Shown: positions 1 through 6,571, counted from the stretch's first letter. The stretch: DNA of 7,605 bases from Rikenellaceae bacterium (GCA_900769145.1 CAAGFN010000139.1:1-7605), one strand, 5' to 3'. Notes: generated from the letters alone by a model not told the origin. Program-made: numbers and translations.

Positions 1-509
1 AGGCCTCCGAGGGTCACGACGAGGATATCACAAGGGAGGAAATCATTGCCCAGGGCATTGTTCCTGAGGAGGATTACATCAAGATTGAGGAATACACAAG
101 GGCCATTTTCAAGCGCGGACAGGAAATCGCCGCCAAGATGGGCCTTATCCTGGTCGATACCAAATATGAATTCGGCAAGCGTGACGGGCAGATTATGCTG
201 ATGGACGAGGTCCATACTCCGGATTCTTCCCGCTACTACTATGCTGAAGGCTATGAAGAGAGACTCAGGAAAGGGGAGAAGCAGAAACAACTCTCCAAGG
301 AGTTCGTGCGCGAGTGGCTTATGGCCAACGGATTCCAGGGACTTGACGGCCAGCAGGTGCCGGAGATGACACCTGAGGTTGTCGAGGGCATTACCGCCAG
401 ATACATTGAACTTTACGAGAAGATTACCGGTACTCCTTTCGTCCGTCGTGAATATACGGCCGAAGGCATCGAGAGGAATGTGACCGAGTATCTGAAGACT
501 CTTCTCTAA
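1..509 (+). CDS. purC: SAICAR synthetase (PurC), C-terminal part
   Basis: Phosphoribosylaminoimidazole-succinocarboxamide synthase, a cytosolic enzyme of de novo purine synthesis that joins aspartate to CAIR using ATP. The frame is open from position 3, before the first internal ATG at 138, so the gene enters from the left edge; 168 C-terminal residues are visible. Diagnostic are the GLILVDTKYEFGK segment followed by DEVHTPDSSRYYY, the conserved core around the nucleotide and substrate sites, and then SKEFVREWL. The C-terminal helical tail (about 90 residues after the SSRYYY motif) points to the longer form of the family rather than the roughly 240-residue E. coli form. It ends 11 bases before rfbA, with no terminator between, so it is probably cotranscribed with the rhamnose genes. 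The N-terminal half cannot be assessed. Confidence 0.95.
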   Translation, partial: ASEGHDEDITREEIIAQGIVPEEDYIKIEEYTRAIFKRGQEIAAKMGLILVDTKYEFGKRDGQIMLMDEVHTPDSSRYYYAEGYEERLRKGEKQKQLSKEFVREWLMANGFQGLDGQQVPEMTPEVVEGITARYIELYEKITGTPFVRREYTAEGIERNVTEYLKTLL

Positions 510-520
510 ACACTGGAAAA

Positions 521-1396
521 ATGAAAGGAATCGTTCTCGCCGGCGGAAGCGGGACGAGGCTGTATCCCATAACCAAGGGTGTCAGCAAGCAGCTTCTCCC
601 TGTTTTCGACAAGCCGATGATATATTACCCTATCTCCGTGCTTATGCTTGCCGGAATCAGGGAGATACTGGTTATCTCCACACCTTGCGACCTGCCCGGG
701 TTCAAGCGTCTGCTTGGAGATGGCTCCGATTTCGGGGTCCGCTTCGAATATTCTGAGCAGCCTTCCCCTGACGGTCTCGCCCAGGCCTTCACCATCGGTG
801 CCGATTTCATCGGGAATGATTCCGTATGTCTCGTGCTCGGAGACAATATTTTCCACGGCTCCGGTTTCAGGTCAATGTTGAGGAAAGCAGTCTCAAGTGT
901 TGAGAATGAGGGACTTGCAACAATATTCGGCTATTGGGTCAGCGATCCGGGACGCTATGGCGTAGCAGAGTTCGACAGTGCTGGCAGATGCCTGAGCATC
1001 GAGGAGAAACCTGCAGTACCGAAATCAAACTATGCAGTAGTGGGACTGTATTTCTATCCCAACCGGGTGGTTGAAGTAGCCCGCGGGGTGAAGCCTTCCG
1101 CCAGGGGAGAATATGAAATCACGTCCGTAAACCAGCGTTTTCTGGAGGATGGGGAACTCCGCGTCGAGACTCTCGGGAGAGGATTTGCCTGGCTGGATAC
1201 CGGGACCCACGATTCCCTTAGCGAGGCTTCCACCTACATTGAGGTGCTTGAGAAACGCCAGGGCCTGAAGATTGCCTGTCTTGAGGGCATTGCCTACGAG
1301 ATGGGCTGGATTACCCGGGAAAAACTCAGGGAACTTGCGGCTCCGATGGTGAAGAACCAGTACGGGCAGCATCTTCTCAGGCTTGCGGAAACATGA
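521..1396 (+). CDS. rfbA: Glucose-1-phosphate thymidylyltransferase (RfbA/RmlA)
   Basis: First step of dTDP-L-rhamnose synthesis: glucose-1-phosphate + dTTP gives dTDP-glucose + PPi, in the cytosol. The 291-residue product has the usual family length. The N-terminal nucleotide-binding signature GGSGTRLYPITKGVSKQLLP spans residues 8-27, followed by DKPMIYYP. VLGDNIFHG carries the metal-binding Asp108, and WLDTGTHDS near residue 225 is the second conserved metal/substrate motif. The ATG at 521 places the glycine-rich loop at the normal distance from the N terminus. The leader (cactggaaaa) has no strong Shine-Dalgarno, as is usual in Bacteroidota. It lies 11 bases after purC, and its TGA overlaps the rfbC ATG (ATGA at 1393-1396), indicating translational coupling. 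Confidence 0.97.
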   Translation: MKGIVLAGGSGTRLYPITKGVSKQLLPVFDKPMIYYPISVLMLAGIREILVISTPCDLPGFKRLLGDGSDFGVRFEYSEQPSPDGLAQAFTIGADFIGNDSVCLVLGDNIFHGSGFRSMLRKAVSSVENEGLATIFGYWVSDPGRYGVAEFDSAGRCLSIEEKPAVPKSNYAVVGLYFYPNRVVEVARGVKPSARGEYEITSVNQRFLEDGELRVETLGRGFAWLDTGTHDSLSEASTYIEVLEKRQGLKIACLEGIAYEMGWITREKLRELAAPMVKNQYGQHLLRLAET

Positions 1397-1962
1397 ATAT
1401 CATAAAGACTGACATAGAAGGTGTTGTCATCATTGAACCGAAACTGTTCAATGACGGGCGCGGCTATTTTTTCGAGTCTTTCTCCCGGAGGGAGTTCGAC
1501 CGTGTTGTCCGCCATGTCGATTTTGTCCAGGACAATGAAAGCCGCTCCTCCTATGGCGTAGTCAGGGGATTGCATTTCCAGAAACCTCCATTTGCCCAGA
1601 GCAAACTCGTGAGGGTGGTTAGCGGTACCGTGCTTGACGTGGCTGTGGATATCAGGAGGGGCTCTCCGACATTCGGCAGGCATGTCGCCGTGGAACTTTC
1701 CGGAGAGAATCACCGCCAGATTTTCATACCGCGAGGCTTTGCCCACGGCTTCAGTGTCCTGTCGGATACAGTGGTATTCCAATATAAATGTGACAGCTAT
1801 TATTCGCCGGAGTCCGAGGGCGCAGTTGCCTGGGATGATCCGGACCTTGGAATTGACTGGAGGATAGACTCTTCCAATGTGATTTTGTCGGACAAGGACA
1901 GATGTCACCCGAGGCTCAGGGATGCCGGATGGCTTTTTGATTACAACGAGAATCTTTATTGA
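1393..1962 (+). CDS. rfbC: dTDP-4-dehydrorhamnose 3,5-epimerase (RfbC/RmlC)
   Basis: Epimerises dTDP-4-dehydro-6-deoxy-D-glucose at C3 and C5 to dTDP-4-dehydro-L-rhamnose, step three of the pathway. The 189-residue protein has the standard length and is a single cupin-fold domain. Visible family motifs: DGRGYFFESF (about residues 21-30), YGVVRGLHFQ with the catalytic base His61, the KLVRVVSGTVLDVAVDIR strand pair (71-88), IPRGFAHGF (112-120), YKCDSYYSP with the probable catalytic Tyr131, and a C-terminal LSDKD motif whose Asp completes the His dyad in characterised homologues. It overlaps rfbA by four bases and stops two bases before the rfbB ATG. All residues I expect for activity are present. 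Epimerase assignment rather than a related sugar 3-epimerase follows from the RfbA/RfbB context and is an inference. Confidence 0.96.
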   Translation: MNIIKTDIEGVVIIEPKLFNDGRGYFFESFSRREFDRVVRHVDFVQDNESRSSYGVVRGLHFQKPPFAQSKLVRVVSGTVLDVAVDIRRGSPTFGRHVAVELSGENHRQIFIPRGFAHGFSVLSDTVVFQYKCDSYYSPESEGAVAWDDPDLGIDWRIDSSNVILSDKDRCHPRLRDAGWLFDYNENLY

Positions 1963-1964
1963 CA

Positions 1965-3104
1965 ATGCGACGTACCATCCTCATAACCGGCGGTGCCGGC
2001 TTCATCGGCTCGCACGTAGTCAGGTTGTTCGTCAACAAATATCCTGAATACAGGGTTATCAATGTTGACAAACTCACCTATGCCGGCAATCTTGCCAATC
2101 TCAATGATGTCGCAGACAGTCCCAATTACCGCTTTGTGAAGATGGACATCTGCGATTTTGAGGGCATATCCTCGCTTGTCAGCCGGGAGAAGGTGGACGG
2201 CATCATCCATCTTGCTGCGGAATCCCACGTGGACAGGTCGATTGCCGACCCTTTCACATTCGCCAGGACCAATGTGCTCGGGACTTTGGCATTGCTTGAA
2301 GCAGCGAGGCGGAACTGGTCCCAGTCCGGATGGAATCCTTACGGCAACGGCTGCCTGTTCTATCATATTTCCACTGACGAGGTATATGGCAGCCTGCCCC
2401 TGACACATCCGGAAGGCATTGAACCGCCTTATACAACAGAGGCATCCAGTACCGGACACAGATGTTACGGGGAAGATTTTTTTACCGAGTCGGGAAAGTA
2501 TATGCCGCATTCTCCATACAGTGCCTCCAAGGCATCGTCCGACCATTTCGTCAGGGCTTTCCACGATACTTACGGAATGCCGGTAGTCATCACCAACTGC
2601 TCCAACAATTACGGTCCCTATCAGTTTCCTGAAAAACTTATTCCGCTGTTTATAAACAATATAAGGAACCGCCGGCCGCTTCCGGTCTATGGGAAGGGGG
2701 AGAATGTCAGGGACTGGCTCTATGTCGAGGACCATGCGAGGGCTATTGACCTTGTTTTCCACAATGGCAGGGCGGGCGATACCTACAATATCGGCGGATT
2801 CAATGAGTGGAAAAACATTGACCTTGTAAAAGTCCTTGTGCGAACTGTTGACCGGCTTCTTGGACGGCCGGACGGTTCGGACCTGGATCTCATTTCCTTT
2901 GTCGCTGACAGGCCGGGCCACGATGCAAGATACGCCATTGATTCTTCCAAAATCAGGAATGAATTGGGCTGGGAACCTTCACTACAGTTTGAGGAAGGCA
3001 TTGAGAAGACAGCCAGGTGGTATCTGGACAATCAGGACTGGCTCGATGGCGTTACCTCCGGAGAGTATATGAAGTACTATGAGGCAATGTACGCCGGCAG
3101 GTAG
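1965..3104 (+). CDS. rfbB: dTDP-glucose 4,6-dehydratase (RfbB/RmlB)
   Basis: Converts dTDP-D-glucose to dTDP-4-dehydro-6-deoxy-D-glucose with a tightly bound NAD+; an extended short-chain dehydrogenase/reductase. With the ATG at 1965 the protein has 379 residues. The Rossmann GGAGFIGSH motif sits at 9-17, followed by NVDKLTYAGNLANL, LAAESHVDRS (83-92), the catalytic Thr137-Asp138-Glu139 in STDEVYG, YSASK with Tyr185 and Lys189, and TNCSNNYGPYQFPEKLIP. About 30 residues between STDEVYG and YSASK (EGIEPPYTTEASSTG onward) exceed the E. coli enzyme and match the form I recall from Bacteroides. A TTG at 1959 in the same frame would add two residues and overlap the rfbC stop; I prefer the ATG. Last gene of this operon in the window; a hairpin with T-run follows at 3164-3186. 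Confidence 0.96.
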   Translation: MRRTILITGGAGFIGSHVVRLFVNKYPEYRVINVDKLTYAGNLANLNDVADSPNYRFVKMDICDFEGISSLVSREKVDGIIHLAAESHVDRSIADPFTFARTNVLGTLALLEAARRNWSQSGWNPYGNGCLFYHISTDEVYGSLPLTHPEGIEPPYTTEASSTGHRCYGEDFFTESGKYMPHSPYSASKASSDHFVRAFHDTYGMPVVITNCSNNYGPYQFPEKLIPLFINNIRNRRPLPVYGKGENVRDWLYVEDHARAIDLVFHNGRAGDTYNIGGFNEWKNIDLVKVLVRTVDRLLGRPDGSDLDLISFVADRPGHDARYAIDSSKIRNELGWEPSLQFEEGIEKTARWYLDNQDWLDGVTSGEYMKYYEAMYAGR

Positions 3105-3109
3105 CAACG

Positions 3110-3137
3110 AAAAAAGGGGACTTTTTTATCAGCCCCC
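3110..3137 (-). terminator. Terminator of the rubrerythrin transcript
   Basis: On the - strand GGGGGCT (3137-3131) pairs with AGTCCCC (3122-3116) through seven pairs including one G-U, with an eight-base loop, and is followed at once by six T (3115-3110). It lies about 50 bases beyond the rbr stop. The + strand version of this stem has an A-C mismatch, so it favours the - strand, although an AAAAAAG/CTTTTTT repeat at 3110-3127 could also fold on the + strand. Confidence 0.7.
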
Positions 3138-3163
3138 TCATCATAATTATTGATACTTTTCCG

Positions 3164-3186
3164 CCGGCTTTCAGCCGGACATTTTT
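3164..3186 (+). terminator. Terminator of the purC-rfbACB transcript
   Basis: CCGGCT (3164-3169), a three-base loop TTC, AGCCGG (3173-3178), then AC and five T (3182-3186). The perfect 6-bp G+C-rich stem followed by a T-run on the + strand fits intrinsic termination 60 bases after the rfbB stop. The T-run abuts the rbr stop codon on the other strand. Read on the - strand the hairpin has no T-run, so the signal is directional. Confidence 0.7.
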
Positions 3187-3738
3187 CTACTTCTTGAAGT
3201 ATCTGTTGTAGAGACCCTGGAAGCCGGCACCGTGGCGGGCCTCATCCTTGGCCATCTCGTGAACTGTGTCGTGTACAGCATCGTAGTTGAGTTCCTTTGC
3301 TCTCTTGGCGATAGCAAGCTTGCCCTCGCAGGCACCTGCCTCAGCCTCGATTCTCTTCTCAAGATTGGTCTTGGTATCCCATACTACGTCACCGAGAAGC
3401 TCTGCGAACTTGGAAGCATGCTCAGCCTCCTCGAAAGCATATCTCTTGAAAGCCTCGGCAATCTCAGGATAGCCCTCGCGGTCAGCCTGACGGCTCATTG
3501 CCAGATACATACCGACCTCGCAGCACTCACCGTTGAAGTGTGCCTCAAGACCTTCGTGAACCTCTTTGTCGCAATCCTTGGCAACGCCGATTACGTGCTC
3601 GCAAGCCCAGCTCTTTGGGCCTTCTTCCTTGAGTTCTGCAAATTTGTCAGCCTTTGCGTGGCATACAGGGCATTCTGCTGGAGGATTCTCACCTTCATAT
3701 ACATATCCGCAGACGAGACATCTGAATTTCTTTTTCAT
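3187..3738 (-). CDS. rbr: Reverse rubrerythrin (NADH peroxidase type)
   Basis: Peroxide-scavenging diiron protein of anaerobes that reduces H2O2 to water with electrons passed through a rubredoxin centre; cytosolic. The 183-residue product begins with a rubredoxin-like domain: Cys7-x2-Cys10-Gly and Cys23-Pro-x-Cys26 form an Fe(Cys)4 site. A four-helix ferritin-like domain follows from about residue 55, with GECCEVGMY (Glu71 and Glu74 region), EEAEH (Glu103, Glu104, His107), the RIEAEAGACEG helix, and DEARH (Glu166, His169) supplying diiron ligands. Rubredoxin at the N terminus is the reverse of classical rubrerythrin, as in clostridial revRbr and Bacteroides proteins annotated as NADH peroxidase. 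Five further cysteines (46, 56, 72, 73, 137) lie outside the rubredoxin site. No signal peptide. It has its own terminator and a candidate promoter, so it is probably monocistronic. Confidence 0.95.
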   Translation of the reverse strand: MKKKFRCLVCGYVYEGENPPAECPVCHAKADKFAELKEEGPKSWACEHVIGVAKDCDKEVHEGLEAHFNGECCEVGMYLAMSRQADREGYPEIAEAFKRYAFEEAEHASKFAELLGDVVWDTKTNLEKRIEAEAGACEGKLAIAKRAKELNYDAVHDTVHEMAKDEARHGAGFQGLYNRYFKK

Positions 3739-3760
3739 AATTTATTAATTTAAAATCATT

Positions 3761-3797
3761 AAAAATGCGTATGCAAATTTAACTAATTGCATACGCA
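3761..3797 (-). terminator. Perfect inverted repeat; likely fab operon terminator
   Basis: TGCGTATGCAA (3766-3776) and TTGCATACGCA (3787-3797) are perfect 11-bp inverted arms around a 10-base A/T loop. Read on the - strand the stem is followed directly by five T (3765-3761), and it starts 24 bases after the fabZ stop, as expected for an intrinsic terminator of the fab genes. The + strand has A-runs instead, so termination would be one-way. The stem is only moderately G+C rich (5 of 11 pairs). Because a candidate rbr promoter overlaps it, the repeat could instead, or in addition, be an operator for a dimeric regulator. Confidence 0.55.
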
Positions 3798-3805
3798 AAA
3801 ACAAT
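3774..3805 (-). promoter_or_regulatory. Candidate promoter of rubrerythrin gene
   Basis: On the - strand TAAATTTG (3781-3774) matches the Bacteroidota -7 consensus TAnnTTTG exactly. Twenty bases upstream, ATTG (3805-3802) is one mismatch from the -33 element TTTG. Transcription would begin near 3768, giving a leader of about 30 bases before the rbr ATG at 3738. The -7 element lies across the loop and one arm of the inverted repeat at 3766-3797. Pattern match only. Confidence 0.45.
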
Positions 3806-3820
3806 GCCTTTGACAAAATG

Positions 3821-4246
3821 TCAGTTCTCTTCCTTAGGAATCAAGGCAAATGTCAATTCTCCCTTGCAGCAGAGCTTGCCACCAACCTCAAGTTTGGCAG
3901 AGCAGAAATACAGCGGGCCTTTCTTGTCATTGAGCTTTGCCGTAATTTCGCAAACGTCACCAGGCCTCACCGGATTCTTGAAGCGGACCTTGTCGATTCC
4001 AGCATAGAGAGTCAGGTTGCCTGGGATGTCGTCCTTCATCATTATGGCGCAGCTCTGTGCCATGATTTCGCACTGGATTACTCCAGGGACAATCGGGTTT
4101 CCCGGGAAGTGTCCGCGGGTGAAAAATTCGTCTTCCTTGATGGTGTACTTGCAGTGAGCTACACCGTTCTCGTCAATCTCCGCCTCGTCAACAAGAAGCA
4201 TAGGTTCTCTGTGAGGCAGAAATTTTTTAATGTCTTCCTTGTTCAT
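3821..4246 (-). CDS. fabZ: 3-hydroxyacyl-ACP dehydratase (FabZ)
   Basis: Hot-dog-fold dehydratase that removes water from 3-hydroxyacyl-ACP to give trans-2-enoyl-ACP in type II fatty acid synthesis; cytosolic, normally oligomeric. The 141-residue product has normal FabZ length. It opens with the hallmark LPHREPMLLVDE (residues 10-21), then GHFPGNPIVPGV with catalytic His46, and CEIMAQ with catalytic Glu60. The later KVRFKNPVRPGD segment is the conserved strand and turn of the family. FabZ fits better than FabA because the active-site pair is His/Glu and the LPHR motif is present. It starts 31 bases after the fabF stop in the same direction, so it is the last fab gene of the operon. In many Bacteroidota FabZ is fused to LpxC; here it stands alone. 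Confidence 0.95.
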   Translation of the reverse strand: MNKEDIKKFLPHREPMLLVDEAEIDENGVAHCKYTIKEDEFFTRGHFPGNPIVPGVIQCEIMAQSCAIMMKDDIPGNLTLYAGIDKVRFKNPVRPGDVCEITAKLNDKKGPLYFCSAKLEVGGKLCCKGELTFALIPKEEN

Positions 4247-4277
4247 CGTTTATTGGTTTTAGTCGTCTTTCCACTTG

Positions 4278-5537
4278 TTATTCAGAATACTTTCTGAATG
4301 CTACGCAGGCATCGTGACCTCCGAAGCCAAGGGAGTCGGATATGCCGATTGTGAGATCTGCCTTCGCTGCCTTGTTTGGTGTGTAGTCGAGGTCACATTC
4401 AGGATCCGGGGTGTCCAGGTTGATGGTAGGAGGAACGATTCCGTTCTTGAGAGCAAGGATGGTGGCGATTGCCTCTGCTGCTCCGGCTGCTCCGAGCATG
4501 TGGCCTGTCATTGACTTGATTGAGTCGATGTGGGCCTTGTATGCATAGTCGCCGAGAGCAATCTTGTATGCCAATGTCTCAGCGGCATCATTGAGCTTGG
4601 TGCCTGTGCCGTGGGCATTGATGTAGAGAACATCCTTCTCCTTGTCGAATCCGCCCTCGGTGAGAGCCAGTTCGATACATTTAGCCTGGGTGGTTCCGTC
4701 CGGCCTCGGGGCAGTGGAGTGGTATGCGTCGCAGGTGTTGCCGTAGCCTACCATTTCCGCATAAATCTTGGCTCCGCGTGCCTTTGCGTGCTCATATTCC
4801 TCGAGGACAATCATTCCGGCTCCGTCTCCCATTACGAATCCGCCCCTGTTGGCATTGAAAGGAAGGGACGCATATTCAGGATTCTCCGCACGGGAGAGAG
4901 CCTTGGCATTGGCGAAGCCTGCTATTCCGAGAGGAATTGTCGCATTCTCGCAGCCTCCTGCGATAATGGCATCAGCATATCCGTGCTTGATGGCCCTGTA
5001 TGCTTCTCCAATGTTGTTTGTCGAAGTGGCGCAAGCGGTTACGACGTCAATTGTAGGACCGTTTGCGTGGTGCTTGATGGCGATGTGGCCGGCAGCGATG
5101 TTTGAAATCATTGTCGGGATGAAGAGCGGAGAAACCCATTTTCCTGAAGGGTCCTCAATCATCTTCGCTGTTTCCCTGTACTGGATTTCAAATCCACCTA
5201 TGCCTGAGCCTACATAGACTCCAAGCCTGAACGGATCAATGTTGCTGTCTTCTCCCTCTGTCCTGAGCCCGGCCTGCTGCATTGCCTGATAAGCCGCTGC
5301 TACTCCATACTGGGTGAAGAGGTCCTGCTTCCTGGTGAAAGGCTTGTCCATCCCGAACTCCTCCGGCTTGAAGTCCTTGACCTTGCCTGCAATCTTCACA
5401 GGAAGCTCGTCGGTCGGGAAATTGGTGATGAAATCGATGCCGCAGACACCGTTCACAAGGTTGTTCCAGTAAGTTTCGATATCATTTCCGATAGGGGATA
5501 TGATACCCATTCCAGTTACTACTACTCTTTTTGCCAT
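4278..5537 (-). CDS. fabF: Beta-ketoacyl-ACP synthase II (FabF)
   Basis: Elongating condensing enzyme: adds two carbons from malonyl-ACP to an acyl-enzyme intermediate with loss of CO2. The 419 residues equal the usual FabF length. The N terminus (AKRVVVTGMGIISPIG) is typical, supporting the ATG at 5537. The thiolase-fold Cys-His-His triad is complete: nucleophile Cys169 in VTACATSTNN, His309 in NAHGTGTKLND, and His346 in KSMTGHMLGAAGA with Lys341. GGFVMGDGAGMIVLEE is the conserved central strand region. The C-terminal glycine loop reads SLGFGGHDA, where family members usually have GFGGTN or GFGGHN; the Asp in place of Asn is a small oddity. It lies 64 bases downstream of fabK and 31 bases upstream of fabZ. 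No acpP precedes it, unlike the acpP-fabF pair common in bacteria. Confidence 0.97.
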   Translation of the reverse strand: MAKRVVVTGMGIISPIGNDIETYWNNLVNGVCGIDFITNFPTDELPVKIAGKVKDFKPEEFGMDKPFTRKQDLFTQYGVAAAYQAMQQAGLRTEGEDSNIDPFRLGVYVGSGIGGFEIQYRETAKMIEDPSGKWVSPLFIPTMISNIAAGHIAIKHHANGPTIDVVTACATSTNNIGEAYRAIKHGYADAIIAGGCENATIPLGIAGFANAKALSRAENPEYASLPFNANRGGFVMGDGAGMIVLEEYEHAKARGAKIYAEMVGYGNTCDAYHSTAPRPDGTTQAKCIELALTEGGFDKEKDVLYINAHGTGTKLNDAAETLAYKIALGDYAYKAHIDSIKSMTGHMLGAAGAAEAIATILALKNGIVPPTINLDTPDPECDLDYTPNKAAKADLTIGISDSLGFGGHDACVAFRKYSE

Positions 5538-5562
5538 AAGTATTTCAAGTTATCTTTTATAT

Positions 5563-5596
5563 ATGGTGCGCTGCACGTCTCCGCTCATTGCACCAT
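5563..5596 (-). other. Inverted repeat in the fabK-fabF gap
   Basis: ATGGTGC (5563-5569) and GCACCAT (5590-5596) are perfect 7-bp inverted arms around a 20-base loop, placed between the fabK stop and fabF start. On the - strand the hairpin is followed by ATATATAAAAG rather than a T-run, so it is not a standard terminator. It might shape the mRNA between the two genes, for example as a processing or stability element, or be chance. Confidence 0.3.
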
Positions 5597-5601
5597 TGTG
5601 C

Positions 5602-6546
5602 CTATCCCAGAAGCGACGGAGCGTTCCTGAGGAGTTTCTCGGCACCTTCCATTATATCTTTTACAATTGATTCTGCGCTTTCGGTCTTCTTGATCATGCC
5701 GGCGACCTCTCCTGCGAGGTAACTTCCCATATTGTCACCATCGAAAACAGCCTTGCGGAGAGAGCCTTTTCCGAATTCAAGCACTTCCTCCTTCGATACT
5801 GCAGGATCGTACTCCATCTTGAAGAACTTCTTGGCGAACGGGTTCTTGAGACAGCGGACAGCGTCACCGAGGGATTTGCCGGTCACCATTGTGCTGACAT
5901 CGGATGCCTTTATGAGTTTCTCCTTGTAGTTAGGGTGCACGAGGCACTCGTCAGCAACGAGGAATCGTGTTCCGACCTGTACGCCTACGGCGCCCATCAT
6001 GAATGCTGCAGCAGCGCCTCTTCCGTCGAAGATTCCGCCGGCTGCAAGAACCGGAATATCAAGTGCGTCAATGACCTGGGGTACCAGAGCCATGGTATGG
6101 TTGTCTCCAACGTGTCCGCCGGATTCAGCGCCTTCGGCTACGACAGCCGTAGCTCCGAGTTCCTGCATCTTCAATGCGTATGCGACGGAGGCTACGACAG
6201 GGATTACCTTGATGCCGGCAGCCTTCCATTTTTCCATATAAGCAGAAGGGGAGCCTGCACCGGTGGTGAGTATCTTCACCCCTTCCTCGATTACCATGTC
6301 AGCCACCTCGGCAGCATTGGGAGCAGCAAGCATGATGTTGACTCCGAAAGGCTTGTCGGTCAGTTCACGGCATTTGCGTATTTCCTGCCTGACGGCCTCA
6401 GTGCCGTAGTTGATGGATGAAATAAGGCCGAGGCCGCCGGCGTTGGACACAGCCGCAGCCAGTCTGGCATCTGCAATCCAGGCCATACCTCCCTGGAACA
6501 GAGGGTATTTTATGCCAAGGATATCACAAATTGGACTTTTAATCAT
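5602..6546 (-). CDS. fabK: Enoyl-ACP reductase II, FMN type (FabK)
   Basis: Last step of each elongation cycle: reduces trans-2-enoyl-ACP to acyl-ACP using NAD(P)H and FMN; cytosolic. The 314-residue TIM-barrel protein belongs to the nitronate monooxygenase/FabK superfamily. From the N terminus: YPLFQGGMAWIAD (residues 14-26), SNAGGLGLIS, DKPFGVNIML (64-73), TTGAGSPS (94-101), AEGAESGGHVG with the conserved His145, LAAGGIFDG (167-175) and VQVGTRFLVADE (189-200), the last two forming the FMN phosphate site. HPNYKEK and the GKSLGDAVR region agree with FabK of streptococci and clostridia. The flanking fabH, fabF and fabZ make enoyl reductase much more likely than nitronate monooxygenase. FabK enzymes are unrelated to FabI and characteristically insensitive to triclosan. 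Confidence 0.93.
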   Translation of the reverse strand: MIKSPICDILGIKYPLFQGGMAWIADARLAAAVSNAGGLGLISSINYGTEAVRQEIRKCRELTDKPFGVNIMLAAPNAAEVADMVIEEGVKILTTGAGSPSAYMEKWKAAGIKVIPVVASVAYALKMQELGATAVVAEGAESGGHVGDNHTMALVPQVIDALDIPVLAAGGIFDGRGAAAAFMMGAVGVQVGTRFLVADECLVHPNYKEKLIKASDVSTMVTGKSLGDAVRCLKNPFAKKFFKMEYDPAVSKEEVLEFGKGSLRKAVFDGDNMGSYLAGEVAGMIKKTESAESIVKDIMEGAEKLLRNAPSLLG

Positions 6547-6571
6547 AATATTCGGGTTTTAATACAATTTG

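Noticed and set aside
1959..1964. TTG start for rfbB overlapping the rfbC stop
   Set aside because: Possible through an overlap, but the ATG six bases later gives the normal N terminus right before the Rossmann glycine motif.
1294..1965. Open frame of 223 codons on the - strand opposite rfbC
   Set aside because: Antisense shadow of rfbC and the end of rfbA; no recognisable domain or start context.
1956..2921. Long open frame (321 codons) on the - strand opposite rfbB
   Set aside because: It lies wholly opposite a clearly identified RfbB, resembles no family I know, and its composition follows from the codon bias of rfbB.
3232..3753. Open frame of 173 codons on the + strand, hydrophobic, opposite rbr
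   Set aside because: It has membrane-like stretches, but they arise from reading the helical, Glu/Ala-rich rubrerythrin backwards; the sense gene has complete metal-site motifs.
3811..3823. Small inverted repeat TGACA-AAA-TGTCA at the fabZ stop
   Set aside because: Five-base arms with a three-base loop, overlapping coding sequence, no T-run; likely chance.
4530..5105. Open frame of 191 codons on the + strand opposite fabF
   Set aside because: Shadow of the fabF core; no domain recognisable.
5602..6546. Nitronate monooxygenase instead of FabK
   Set aside because: Same superfamily, but the fabH/fabF/fabZ neighbours and overall agreement with known FabK sequences favour enoyl-ACP reductase.
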